Below are positions 1-8,454 of a stretch of 34,464 nt of DNA, in pieces. A program made the translations under genes and the position numbers. Each line of letters begins with the position of its first letter. The stretch's first letter is position 1. Source of the DNA: Paracoccaceae bacterium (GTDB lineage: Bacteria > Pseudomonadota > Alphaproteobacteria > Rhodobacterales > Rhodobacteraceae); NCBI GenBank assembly GCA_024227755.1, contig JAAEUB010000166.1, positions 1-34,464 of the forward strand, in the 5' to 3' direction. A model generated the notes under the pieces. The model was given only the letters and a program-made list of their open reading frames with translations, was not told where the DNA came from and made no database searches.

Positions 1-1244
1 ACCAACCTGTTGCGAATTTTTTCGAGTTTTGTGGTAATAACACCAATTTCATCGCCACGGTCGGTGCCGGAAATCTCTTCGTCATATGCTCCGGCCGCGA
101 TATTCTCCATCGAAATTGCGGCACGTTTCAGGGGCCGTGTCATGGACCGGGCAAAGATGACCCCAAGGCCGGAAACCAGAAGGATTACAACAGCAGAACT
201 GCCGGCCAGCAATAACAGTAACCGATCTGTATCTGCATAAATCTCAGCCTGATCTCGTTCAGCAATCAACGCCCATCGCTGACCGAAGATATCCAGTGGA
301 AAATAGGCCGAAGTAACCAATTGGCCATCACGCCCACGCGTTTCAGCAACTCCGGATTTTCCCTGCAAGGCTGCAAGTGTGACTTCATTATTCAACTCAC
401 GCTTGAGGATCATGTCCTCATCCCTGAACCGGGAATTTGTACGAACAAGATGATCTGGACCGATCACTGTTACTTCACCGGTCTCACCCAACCCTTCCGG
501 CATGTTGGCGATACTGGAGACATGCCCCGATGGAAGCTGATAGGCCAACACACCGACCCTGTCGCCACTTTTTGAGAAAACAGATTGCGCGATAAAGCTG
601 GCCGGACTGCCATTACTTGGGCCATAGGGCGCGTAATCCTCAAACGCGAACTGGTTTTGCGCAAGTTCCAGCGCCGCCCGGTATGCCGAGGCAAGTCCAG
701 TTTGTGCCCATTCGCCGTCATTCATATTGGTGGCAAAGTCAGCTTCCTTAAAAACCGAATATATCAGGTTTCCTTCAATATCGAAAAGGAACACGTCGTA
801 GTAGCCATAGAGTTGTTGAATAGCGCGGAATTCCGGATGGGCCTGCGCGTGAACGGTCGTACAAGTGGAATCGTCTTCTGCAGTATCCAGATTTTGTTTT
901 GCACCCGCCGGATATGGATTATCCGAGATATAAAGCCGCTGCAGCGTCTCCATCTGCCCTTGCCCCATAACCTTCCATGCCCGCGTGAACCCCTTGATGG
1001 CGCGGAAAGTCGAGGCCCGGTTCGCCGTGATTGAAAGGTCATTTGCATTCGTCTTCAGCATCTCTTCAATTCGGGTGCCGCGTGCGGTTGCCACCGCCTG
1101 CAAAAGATCCTGCGCCCCTTCCTGCAGCGATGTCCGTTGCTGAAAATAAGCCAATGCGTTGGCAATCCCCACCGCTGCTGCGACCATGGCCATTATTATG
1201 GCCGGAAGCTTGAAAGAGATGTTGGAACTCAATGGAAGGCGCAT
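1..1244 (-). CDS. methyl-accepting chemotaxis protein, N-terminal part (runs off the window)
   Basis: The reading frame is open from the ATG at 1244 to the window edge (414 codons, no stop), so the C-terminal part is missing. A strong ribosome site (AGGAGAG) precedes the ATG. Residues ~13-33 form a first membrane segment. Residues ~35-335 are a large periplasmic sensor region whose YYDVFLFDIEGNLIYSV and later GEVTVIGPDHLVRTNS stretches look like Cache-type ligand-binding modules. Residues ~341-364 form the second membrane segment. A HAMP linker follows directly (TRPLKRAAISMENIAAG at ~368, ending in DRGDEIG at ~394). In this family the missing part would be the cytoplasmic methylated-helix and CheW/CheA-binding signalling domain. 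The ligand cannot be inferred. An alternative is a HAMP-containing histidine kinase or cyclase sharing the same sensor half, because the output domain is not visible. Confidence 0.8.
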   Translation of the reverse strand, partial: MRLPLSSNISFKLPAIIMAMVAAAVGIANALAYFQQRTSLQEGAQDLLQAVATARGTRIEEMLKTNANDLSITANRASTFRAIKGFTRAWKVMGQGQMETLQRLYISDNPYPAGAKQNLDTAEDDSTCTTVHAQAHPEFRAIQQLYGYYDVFLFDIEGNLIYSVFKEADFATNMNDGEWAQTGLASAYRAALELAQNQFAFEDYAPYGPSNGSPASFIAQSVFSKSGDRVGVLAYQLPSGHVSSIANMPEGLGETGEVTVIGPDHLVRTNSRFRDEDMILKRELNNEVTLAALQGKSGVAETRGRDGQLVTSAYFPLDIFGQRWALIAERDQAEIYADTDRLLLLLAGSSAVVILLVSGLGVIFARSMTRPLKRAAISMENIAAGAYDEEISGTDRGDEIGVITTKLEKIRNRL

Positions 1245-1455
1245 TTTACTCTCCTGACGGACAGACGTGACAATCTGCCCGTTATTCAATTTCTCGTCTT
1301 TGCCCCTTTCATTGGGCATCGCGCATGTTTTGCGAATTCACCGCCAGTTGCACGATTGATTGTTCTTCGCAGCCATCGGTGAAAATTCACTTAAGCCCGG
1401 CCCGAAACTCACTCCAAGTCAGGGTTTTCCATGTCAAGCACGTCATTTTGACACT

Positions 1456-1483
1456 TTGACCACACGCCAGCACGGCCCTAGAC
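1456..1483 (+). promoter_or_regulatory. putative sigma-70 promoter of the FAH-family gene
   Basis: TTGACC (1456-1461) is followed after 16 nt by CTAGAC (1478-1483), a -35/-10 pair of the alphaproteobacterial housekeeping type, 43 nt before the ATG at 1527. A second TTGACA lies at 1448-1453. The -10 box is part of a small CCCTA-GAC-TAGGG inverted repeat (1476-1488). This is an inference from pattern only. Confidence 0.4.
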
Positions 1484-1526
1484 TAGGGTCAGGCGAAGGT
1501 CGGGCAGTGTTACAAAGGAAAGCACC

Positions 1527-2372
1527 ATGAAATTAATGCGAATCGGGCCGGTGGGCCGGGAAAAACCGGTGTTGATGCAAGTGGATGGTACCTTGCGAGA
1601 TCTTTCCGGTATTGTCGGCGATTTCTTTGGGGACGGAGTTGGGTTTGAACAGCTCAACAAAATCAGATCCCTCAATCCGGACGCTTTGCCGGTGCTTGAA
1701 AGTCCGGGGCGCATTGGTGCGTGCCTTGCAGATGTATCCAACTTTCACGCCATTGGCCTGAACTATGCCCTCCATGCGCAAGAGGCTGGGATGGACGCCC
1801 CGACAGAGCCAATTCTGTTTTCAAAATCAAGCGCTTGCCTGGCCGGACCAAATGATCCGCTAACCTTGCCAGAGGGGTCGGAAAAAAGTGATTGGGAGGT
1901 CGAACTGGGCGTCGTCATCGGCCGCACAGCCTATAACGTCAGCGAGGATAAGGCCCTCAAACACGTCGCCGCCTATTGCACTGTCAACGACCTGTCTGAA
2001 CGGGCCTGGCAGCTGGAGCATGGCGGCCAATGGATCAAGGGTAAATCTGCACCGGGTTTTGGTCCCATCGGTCCGTGGCTGGTGACGGCGGACGAAGTCG
2101 AAGACCCGCAAAACCTGAACCTGTCGCTAAGCGTGAATGGCGAGGTCCGGCAAAGTTCAAACACATCCGACATGATATTCTCGGTGGCCGAGATTATTTC
2201 GTATCTGTCTCGCTTTATGGAGCTTCGCGTGGGCGATCTGATCGCCACCGGCACCCCGTCTGGCGTCGGAATGGGCATGAAGCCACCGCGATACCTGCGC
2301 GGTGGCGACGTGATCGAACTGGAGGTCGAAGGCCTTGGGGTGCAGCGTCAGGAAGTGCGCAGTAGTACTTAG
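1527..2372 (+). CDS. fumarylacetoacetate hydrolase (FAH) family protein
   Basis: A 281-aa protein starting at an ATG behind AAGGAAAG. The C-terminal FAH domain is clear from residue ~70. The acidic metal site reads DWEVELGVVIG, giving E124 and E126, with the third ligand D155 in CTVNDLSERAWQ. The glycine-rich loop TGTPSGVG lies at 241-248, and residues 170-185 carry GPIGPW. Family members are metal-dependent C-C hydrolases, decarboxylases or lyases acting on 2-oxo- or beta-diketo-acids, such as diketo-deoxy-sugar acid hydrolases and ureidoglycolate-lyase-like enzymes. The ~70-residue N-terminal extension is the type found in sugar-acid and YisK-like members. The gene stands alone: divergent from the chemotaxis receptor and convergent with alaX. 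The neighbours therefore do not identify the substrate. Confidence 0.85.
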   Translation: MKLMRIGPVGREKPVLMQVDGTLRDLSGIVGDFFGDGVGFEQLNKIRSLNPDALPVLESPGRIGACLADVSNFHAIGLNYALHAQEAGMDAPTEPILFSKSSACLAGPNDPLTLPEGSEKSDWEVELGVVIGRTAYNVSEDKALKHVAAYCTVNDLSERAWQLEHGGQWIKGKSAPGFGPIGPWLVTADEVEDPQNLNLSLSVNGEVRQSSNTSDMIFSVAEIISYLSRFMELRVGDLIATGTPSGVGMGMKPPRYLRGGDVIELEVEGLGVQRQEVRSST

Positions 2373-2475
2373 ACCGCACAGCTTGGTTCATTTAAGGCAG
2401 GAACACCAAGCGTCGAAAAAGGGCTGGTGCGCCGTCCTGAAAATCTGAACCACTTCAGAAGATGGGAACGGGAAG

Positions 2476-2520
2476 AAGCGGTTTCGAAACCGCTTTCTCA
2501 AGGCGTTTCGAAACGCCTTG
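2476..2520. repeat. two adjacent perfect palindromes with a shared TTTCGAAA core
   Basis: Bases 2476-2495 form a perfect 20-nt palindrome (arms AAGCGGTTTC / GAAACCGCTT). Bases 2499-2520 form a perfect 22-nt palindrome (arms CAAGGCGTTTC / GAAACGCCTTG). Both centre on TTTCGAAA and are only 3 nt apart. They lie between the converging stop codons of the FAH-family gene (2372) and alaX (2549). Neither is followed by a clear T-run, so they resemble a REP-type element or a bidirectional transcript-end structure more than a textbook terminator. I found no other copy by eye in this window. Confidence 0.7.
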
Positions 2521-2548
2521 TTGCGGTTCAGACTTAAAGGACGCGGCT

Positions 2549-3268
2549 CTAGTCTTCCAGATGGATATTGAACCGGCGGTTAAGGCGGCTTTTCTTTTCA
2601 ACCTTGCCAAACCGCACCCGGCCAATCTCACCGGTGCGCGCAACGTGCGTACCGCCACAGGGTTGCAAATCGACCTGTTCGTCCACAGTTCCAATACGTA
2701 AAAGCCGCACTTTTCCCGCACCTTTGGGGGGTTGCACGGACATCGTCTTAACCAGCGCTGGATTTGCGGCAAGCTCGCTTTCGCTGATCCAGCTTTCACT
2801 AACCTCGAGATCACGGGCGATAAGCGCGTTTAGGGCATCCTCAAGCGCCTGTTTGTCCTCGGGCGGGTCTTGCATGGCAAAATCTACGCGGCCTTTTTCA
2901 GCCGATATGGCCCCGCCGGTGACCGGCAGGGGGATAACCACGGACAGTAAGTGCAGGGCGGTATGAATGCGCATGTGGCGCAGCCTTTTTTGCCAATCGA
3001 TCTCCTGAATGACCTCTATGCCAATAGTGGGCAAAGTGGCACCTTCATCGGGCACCAGTACGACCGTGTCACCTTCGCCCTTCACGGCTGTCACAACTGG
3101 CATTTCACCGCCGTCCCAGCGCAACAGGCCGCTATCGCCGGGCTGGCCACCACCGGTGGGGTAAAACAGGCTGGCATCCAGCACCACGCCGCCGCGGTCG
3201 TTGTGCGCAACCACACGCCCCGGAGCCTGACGGCGGTACGCATCCTGTCGAAACAACAGCTTATTCAT
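2549..3268 (-). CDS. alaX: alanyl-tRNA editing protein (AlaX family)
   Basis: A 239-aa free-standing relative of the AlaRS editing domain that hydrolyses mischarged Ser- (or Gly-) tRNA-Ala. Both zinc-binding motifs are present: H102 and H106 in HMRIHTALH, and C204 and H208 in QPCGGTHVA. The N-terminal DASLFYPTGGGQPGDSG stretch (31-47) is the conserved glycine-rich strand region. A longer frame opens 38 codons earlier (3382), but the ATG at 3268 is chosen. It has AGGAGAGGGCG directly upstream, and it overlaps the preceding channel gene by 8 nt (ATGAATAA), which indicates translational coupling. It is the last gene of the trgA-trgB-cysK-channel unit. The length fits the medium AlaX-M type. Confidence 0.9.
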   Translation of the reverse strand: MNKLLFRQDAYRRQAPGRVVAHNDRGGVVLDASLFYPTGGGQPGDSGLLRWDGGEMPVVTAVKGEGDTVVLVPDEGATLPTIGIEVIQEIDWQKRLRHMRIHTALHLLSVVIPLPVTGGAISAEKGRVDFAMQDPPEDKQALEDALNALIARDLEVSESWISESELAANPALVKTMSVQPPKGAGKVRLLRIGTVDEQVDLQPCGGTHVARTGEIGRVRFGKVEKKSRLNRRFNIHLED

Positions 3269-5738
3269 CGCCCTCTCCTGTCCCCTCTGAGGCATCCATG
3301 TGCAAATCCCCCTGCGCAAGCGCTGCGCGCGCTTGTACTTCACTGGTCTCGGCTTCATTTCCCGAACCAGCTGGCGCAGCACTGGTCAGGACCTCGGGGT
3401 TGCGCAGCCAGATATCACGCTGGGCAAAGGGTATTTCGATCCCCAACTCGCCAAAGCGTCTGGCAATTTCGTGGTTCAGGTCGCTTTTAACACTAAGGAC
3501 AAAATTCACATCCTTGAGGATGGCCCGAATTTCAAACTCCAGCGCGTCGGCACCAAATCCCTGAAATATCACCGAAGGCGCTGGCTCCACTGTGATAATC
3601 GGATGCGCCTCGGCCACTTCGCGTAATATCCGCTCAACCAGCTTTGTGTCAGTGCCGTACGCCACCCCCACCGGCACGATCACCCTGCCGATAAGGTTGC
3701 CGCGGGTGAAATTGGTTACCACACCCGAAATCAGGTCCGAGTTGGGAAGGATCACATCAGTGCGGTCAAAGGTTTCAATCCGGGTTGAGCGCACCGAGAT
3801 ATCGCGCACATATCCCATCTGCCCGCCAACCTCGATCCAGTCGCCTTCACTTATGGGGCGTTCTATCAACAAAATGATGCCGGACACAAAGTTCGACACC
3901 ACGTTTTGCAGGCCAAAGCCGATGCCCACGGACAGCGCACCGGCAACGATGGCAAGGGAAGAAAGATCAACCCCGGCGGAGGTAATCGCAACAATTGCTG
4001 CCACGAATATCCCCAAATAGCCAAGTCCGGAAATGACCGCGTTCTGCCCGCCTTTATCCATCCGGGTTTTCGGCAGTATCGAGTTTTTCAGGGTGCTCTG
4101 AACAATTCGCGTCGCGGCATATCCAATGGCAAAAATAGCGGCGAAGGTCAGCAAAGTCTTCGGTGTCACACGGGTTTCGCCCAGCGCGAACCCCTGCCCC
4201 AGCGTCGTCCAAAGCTCGGTCAGGTCTGTGACCCGCATTCCCCAGATCAGGGCAATCAACGGAAGCGAGGCGATAACCAGCGCAAAACTGGCAAGAATAG
4301 GCGCCAGCGCCTCGCGCGCATCGCCCTCTTTACGTTTTGTTACCAGCCCAAAAAGATCGGTAAAAAACAGGTGCAGAACCTCAAGTAGCGCCAATAATCC
4401 AAGGGTCAATATGGCCGGGTAGATCAACCGCTCGGCCAACGCCATATACCCAATTGCACCTGCCAGCGGTCCAACTACACCAAGCAACGTTAGGACACGA
4501 CCCAGATTGCGAACCAGATATTGGCGCAAGCCCGTTGTTTCGTCGGGACTCTTGCTGGATGTGCGCAATAGCAGGCCCAGCCGCACAAAAAGCAGCCCCG
4601 CCGGCAGCACCAGCAAAAAGCCAAGAACCGCCAGGCTTTCCGGCGAATAACCCTCATATGCAGCAATATTTTGCAGCAACATATTCAAGCCATAAATCAA
4701 CCCCAACAAGGCCAGCGTCAGACGCCCCTGCGTCGCTTGCGACACGCTTTCAACTTCGATCACCACATGCGCTGTTGTTGGTGCGCCAAATACCCGGTTT
4801 CCCAGCCAAAGGGCGGTAAAAAACGTCAAACCCAGCCATGGAAGCGTGTCGGCGATCACCTGAGCGCGCAGATCCAGAATTCCAAGTCGATTCAGCACGA
4901 CCAAAAGCGCGTATATTCCGGCAAAAGGTACGGCAACCTGCCCCAGCGAGATCAGCAGACCCATAACACCGCGCGAGGGACCGGTCGCGCGCCGGAAAAC
5001 ACCCGCACCAAAGCGCACCACCCAAGACCGGCCCCGCACCAGCAAAACAGCGCCAAAAACCGCAAGTAAAATGGTCAGTGGCAGACCCCGTTCCATTTCA
5101 GCGCGCTGAGTATCCGTGCCCCATGATGCGGCCATGCCGCTGGCAGCAAGGTTGAACGTACTTAGCAAACTTCGCCCGGCGCCGACCCAATTGGCCGGAT
5201 TGACCGGCGAAGGGCCCAATGAAACCAAAGCATTAGTCTGACGCGCGCGGGCCAATCCATCAATCTCGCCAATCAGGACATCGGCGCGGCTGAAGGCCTC
5301 TTCCGCCGTCCGAACCGGGGTCTGGGCGTCATTCAGCAATTGGGTCAATTCATCACGTCGTTGGGTCAGTATGGCCGGTTCGCTCTCGCCTTCTGCCGGC
5401 GGTGGTCCAAGGGTGGAAATCTGCGTTTCTAAGGTATTGATATTTATATCATTTTCACTTGTCACTTCGGAAAATGCAGCTCGCCATTCGACCAATTGTT
5501 CGCGCAATTGCTCAAACACGGAATCCGAGGCACGACCGACTTCAAGTGCTGTTTCGATCCGCTCGGCGGTCTGCCGCCAGACGCTATAGTCAAGCTGGCC
5601 GTTTTCAAGGCGCTCAACCACGGACGCGGCGGGTTGCTCAATTGACGCAAGCGCCGCATCTTCCTGCGCTGTTATCACGGCGGGGATAAGCGTGAATATT
5701 GTCACCAGGATGAACAGAAATTGCCGCACCGGCCTCAA
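3261..5738 (-). CDS. mechanosensitive ion channel with periplasmic DUF3772-type region (MscS family)
   Basis: An 825-aa inner-membrane channel of the large MscS class, which opens under membrane tension to release solutes on osmotic downshift. Residues 1-24 form a signal peptide (cleavage near ITAQ). Residues ~30-185 form a coiled periplasmic region with the DUF3772-like PANWVGAGRS segment. About ten hydrophobic segments follow between 220 and 590. The MscS core begins at ~570, with the pore helix ALSVGIGFGLQNVVSNFVSG (601-620), RPISEGDWIEVG (628-638) and PNSDLI (665-670). A beta/alpha cytoplasmic part ends at ~770, followed by a loose acidic tail. The first possible start is TTG at 5738, overlapping the cysK stop as TTGA. 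A GTG at 5729 with GAGG a few nt upstream is an alternative and would keep the signal peptide. Confidence 0.9.
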   Translation of the reverse strand: MRPVRQFLFILVTIFTLIPAVITAQEDAALASIEQPAASVVERLENGQLDYSVWRQTAERIETALEVGRASDSVFEQLREQLVEWRAAFSEVTSENDININTLETQISTLGPPPAEGESEPAILTQRRDELTQLLNDAQTPVRTAEEAFSRADVLIGEIDGLARARQTNALVSLGPSPVNPANWVGAGRSLLSTFNLAASGMAASWGTDTQRAEMERGLPLTILLAVFGAVLLVRGRSWVVRFGAGVFRRATGPSRGVMGLLISLGQVAVPFAGIYALLVVLNRLGILDLRAQVIADTLPWLGLTFFTALWLGNRVFGAPTTAHVVIEVESVSQATQGRLTLALLGLIYGLNMLLQNIAAYEGYSPESLAVLGFLLVLPAGLLFVRLGLLLRTSSKSPDETTGLRQYLVRNLGRVLTLLGVVGPLAGAIGYMALAERLIYPAILTLGLLALLEVLHLFFTDLFGLVTKRKEGDAREALAPILASFALVIASLPLIALIWGMRVTDLTELWTTLGQGFALGETRVTPKTLLTFAAIFAIGYAATRIVQSTLKNSILPKTRMDKGGQNAVISGLGYLGIFVAAIVAITSAGVDLSSLAIVAGALSVGIGFGLQNVVSNFVSGIILLIERPISEGDWIEVGGQMGYVRDISVRSTRIETFDRTDVILPNSDLISGVVTNFTRGNLIGRVIVPVGVAYGTDTKLVERILREVAEAHPIITVEPAPSVIFQGFGADALEFEIRAILKDVNFVLSVKSDLNHEIARRFGELGIEIPFAQRDIWLRNPEVLTSAAPAGSGNEAETSEVQARAALAQGDLHMDASEGTGEGDE

Positions 5739-6766
5739 TCCTCAAACATTTCAGGTAATTGACGTGGGGGTTTTGACAGCCAACCTGGTTGTGGCAGGTC
5801 TTTCGAAGCCAGAAACTCCGGGTTGAACAGCTTGGATTGATAGCGCGTGCCATAATCAGCCAGCACCGTAACAATCCGGTGGCCGGGACCCATTTCGCGC
5901 GCCATGCGAATCGCCCCGGCAATGTTGATGCCGGATGAACCGCCCAGAACCAGGCCTTCGTTTTCTACAAGGTCGAAAATCAGCGGCAGTGCCTCTTCAT
6001 CCGGTACCTGCCACGCGAAGTCGGGGGTGAAGCCTTCCAGATTAGCGGTGATGCGCACCTGGCCTATGCCTTCTGCGATCGAGCCGCCCTCCATAGCGAT
6101 CTCACCTGTTGTGTAATAGGAATACAGCCCAGCCCCCATCGGGTCAGCCAGACCAATTTTCACACCCTTGGGTTGCAAGGCTAATGCGACCCCTGCAAGG
6201 GTTCCACCCGAACCGACGGCACAGACGAAACCGTCCACCTTGCCCCCGGTCTGTTGCCAGATTTCGAGCCCGGTGGTTTCCACATGCGCTTGCCGGTTGG
6301 CGACATTGTCAAACTGATTGGCCCAGATCGCGCCATTTGGTTCGATTTGTGCAAGTTTCGTGGCCAAACGCCCTGAATATCGCACAAAATTGTTCGGATT
6401 TCGATAGGGAGCGGCAGGAACCTCGACCAGCTCAGCCCCTGCCAAACGCAACATGTCCTTCTTTTCCTGGCTTTGCGTCTCGGGAATCACGATTACACAT
6501 TTATAACCCATAGACGCGCCAATCAGCGCCAGACCGATACCGGTGTTGCCCGCGGTACCTTCAACGATTGTACCGCCGGGTCTGAGCACCCCCTTTGCAA
6601 CCGCATCCTGAATTATATAAAGTGCGGCACGGTCCTTGACCGACTGGCCCGGGTTCATGAACTCGGCCTTGCCTAATATCTCACATCCGGTCGCCTCGGA
6701 CGCTGCGCGAAGCCGGATCAACGGTGTGTTGCCGATGCTGCCAACTAAATTGTCCGCGATATCCAT
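5735..6766 (-). CDS. cysK: cysteine synthase (O-acetylserine sulfhydrylase family)
   Basis: A 343-aa fold-type II PLP enzyme that makes cysteine from O-acetylserine and sulfide in the cytoplasm. The PLP lysine is K44 in NPGQSVKDRAA. The substrate loop at 71-75 reads TAGNT where classical CysK has TSGNT, and is preceded by VEG instead of EP. The phosphate-binding loop is GSGGT (185-189), and GGSSG (275-279) closes the cofactor site. GGAAAGGGCGGGAC precedes the ATG. It follows trgB by 51 nt and overlaps the channel gene by 4 nt. In Rhodobacter a cysK is linked to trgAB and to high tellurite resistance, which fits this context. The divergent substrate loop places it in a subgroup that could also use another acetylated or phosphorylated serine donor. 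Assignment to the family is firm, the exact substrate less so. Confidence 0.85.
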   Translation of the reverse strand: MDIADNLVGSIGNTPLIRLRAASEATGCEILGKAEFMNPGQSVKDRAALYIIQDAVAKGVLRPGGTIVEGTAGNTGIGLALIGASMGYKCVIVIPETQSQEKKDMLRLAGAELVEVPAAPYRNPNNFVRYSGRLATKLAQIEPNGAIWANQFDNVANRQAHVETTGLEIWQQTGGKVDGFVCAVGSGGTLAGVALALQPKGVKIGLADPMGAGLYSYYTTGEIAMEGGSIAEGIGQVRITANLEGFTPDFAWQVPDEEALPLIFDLVENEGLVLGGSSGINIAGAIRMAREMGPGHRIVTVLADYGTRYQSKLFNPEFLASKDLPQPGWLSKPPRQLPEMFED

Positions 6767-6817
6767 GTCCCGCCCTTTCCGTGCATATTATATGTGTATG
6801 CATGCGCCCTGCGGAAC

Positions 6818-7942
6818 TCAAGCCAGGCCGCGCAATCTGGAACGGTTTGCCGCAAGCCAAAGCGCAGACAGAACAAGTGGCCCACATCCGGCCTCACCCG
6901 AGGAAACCAGTTCCATTAGCCTTGCGAATGGCAGCACATGGCTGCGGATATCCTCAGCCTCTGCCGCGACTCCGCCAATGCCTCCCATATCCGGGGTCAG
7001 ATCCGCCAGGCCAATATAGGTATAGAAAAACTCGGATACAGCGCCAGGGCTGGGGTAATAATCGGCCACATGTTCCAATCGGGACAGCTCCAACCCAGCC
7101 TCTTCCAGCGCTTCACGCCGGGCGCAGGCCTCGGGGGTTTCACCGCCATCTATTCGCCCGGCGATTGGTTCCAGCACCCAAGGTCGAGTATCCCCGCGTA
7201 AAAAAGGACCATAGCGAAACTGTTCAATCACCAGCACGAGGTCGGTTTTGGGATCATAAGGCAGTACAATTGCAGCGTCGCCCGCAACAAAGCCGGCTCG
7301 TTCAACATCCGCCGACATGGTGCCGTCAAAGCGGCGAAAGGACAGGTTGCTTTCCTCAAGCGCAAAAAACCCGGCATAGGGTTGGCGGCGTTCAGCCTCT
7401 TCGATGTGATCGGGTCCAAAATCACCGCGCAACTTCGTCGGGGCCGGGTTGGCCGCGGCCCGCACCTTGCTGGATGCGCGAGTCAGGATCATTGGATAAA
7501 TTCTCGCCAATTCCTCAGGCGTTAAAGTCGTAAAGTTCCGCATCACTTCTCCCGCCGCAACCTTTGTCACCGGCCAGCAATCGCGGGCCCATTCCTCCAG
7601 CGACCAGGGCCTGCCCACCTCATGCAGCTCAACTGGAAAATATGCCTCGGCCCGGTGCTCGGCCCTGTCAACCTCAACCGTGATTTCACGCAATTCATAA
7701 CCAAACCCGGCTGAGTAATAATCCAGCCTTGCGCGCGCATCAGCCGTGGTCCCATCAAGCAAAATCCCCGTCGTCACCATGCCTGGATTTCGCCGTATTG
7801 CTGGGAAATGCGCGCCCTTTGTCCACCTCACCTCGTGATCTGGAAGCTTTGCCTGTCCAAATAACGACGGCTTTTCATCGTTCATAACCAGCTTTAACAA
7901 CGGAAGGTAACACAGTGTTCCATAAAGGAAAATATCGCTCAC
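6818..7942 (-). CDS. trgB: TrgB-like fusion: gamma-glutamylcyclotransferase-like domain + Nudix hydrolase
   Basis: A 374-aa two-domain protein. Residues 1-140 have the AIG2/gamma-glutamylcyclotransferase fold signature (YGTL at 7-10). Residues ~185-350 are an ADP-ribose-pyrophosphatase-type Nudix domain with a complete Nudix box from G262 to L284 (G-x5-E-x7-REAxEExGL; E268, R276, E277, E280, E281). The start is GTG at 7942: the next in-frame ATG would remove the YGTL motif, and the trgA stop lies one base upstream. In the first domain the position where family members carry the catalytic Glu (LDxYEG-type motif) reads LDYYSAG, so cyclotransferase activity is doubtful. trgAB was described as a tellurite-resistance locus in Rhodobacter sphaeroides; its biochemical role is not settled. 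Confidence 0.85.
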   Translation of the reverse strand: MSDIFLYGTLCYLPLLKLVMNDEKPSLFGQAKLPDHEVRWTKGAHFPAIRRNPGMVTTGILLDGTTADARARLDYYSAGFGYELREITVEVDRAEHRAEAYFPVELHEVGRPWSLEEWARDCWPVTKVAAGEVMRNFTTLTPEELARIYPMILTRASSKVRAAANPAPTKLRGDFGPDHIEEAERRQPYAGFFALEESNLSFRRFDGTMSADVERAGFVAGDAAIVLPYDPKTDLVLVIEQFRYGPFLRGDTRPWVLEPIAGRIDGGETPEACARREALEEAGLELSRLEHVADYYPSPGAVSEFFYTYIGLADLTPDMGGIGGVAAEAEDIRSHVLPFARLMELVSSGEAGCGPLVLSALWLAANRSRLRGLA

Positions 7943-7943
7943 C

Positions 7944-8384
7944 TTACGACCAATGCTTAGCAGCGCTTCCGGTCAGCCAGCCGCCAATAAGTCCACCAAT
8001 TACCAACGCGCCGATCACCGGGGCGACCGCGGCAAGCCACAGGTAATCCACCGCAATGGCGAACATGTTTTGCAGCGCGTCAACTGGCCCGTCGTAATAG
8101 CTGCGCATGGACAAGCGCACCATTTTGTAGCCCGAGAATGCCAGAAGCACCCAAAAGCTCAGCAAAAATGAGGATGCCAGCCCCATACCAAGCGCGCCGC
8201 TTTGCGACGCTCCGAGCCTTTTGCCGGTAAAGAACCAACCGACCAAAAGACCAAACCCGGCAGAAATCTGCGAAAACTTCCCGACCGCCGTGCCCTCAGG
8301 TAAAAGCGGTTTGATCAAGTCCGCAGTAAACCAGCCAAGTGCGGCGAAGAACAATGCGGCGACCAATCGGGCTGTTGTCGGCAT
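7944..8384 (-). CDS. trgA: TrgA family membrane protein
   Basis: A 146-aa integral membrane protein with about four hydrophobic segments (roughly residues 5-25, 38-56, 68-90 and 110-138). Start chosen at the ATG at 8384 (MPTTARLVAALFF), which has CGGAAAG ~8 nt upstream. An earlier in-frame start at 8441 would add 19 polar residues with no support. The stop is one nucleotide before the GTG of trgB, so the two are surely co-translated. Position next to a GGCT-Nudix fusion and cysK matches the trgAB-cysK tellurite-resistance locus of Rhodobacter. It has no recognisable enzymatic motif. The name rests on context, membrane topology and general resemblance. Confidence 0.75.
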   Translation of the reverse strand: MPTTARLVAALFFAALGWFTADLIKPLLPEGTAVGKFSQISAGFGLLVGWFFTGKRLGASQSGALGMGLASSFLLSFWVLLAFSGYKMVRLSMRSYYDGPVDALQNMFAIAVDYLWLAAVAPVIGALVIGGLIGGWLTGSAAKHWS

Positions 8385-8454
8385 GAGTTGACTTTCCGGT
8401 TTTTGGGCCAATTTGGGCCGGGTTCCTATGACTATCCTCAAAGTGCCTTTTTAC

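Noticed and set aside
3269-3382. N-terminal extension of alaX by 38 codons
   Set aside because: It would lie inside the channel gene; the ATG at 3268 has a strong ribosome site and the AlaX fold starts there.
6724-7533. 269-codon plus-strand open frame opposite trgB and the start of cysK
   Set aside because: It is antisense to a complete Nudix box and to the cysK start region; the product is Pro/Arg/Gln-rich without any motif.
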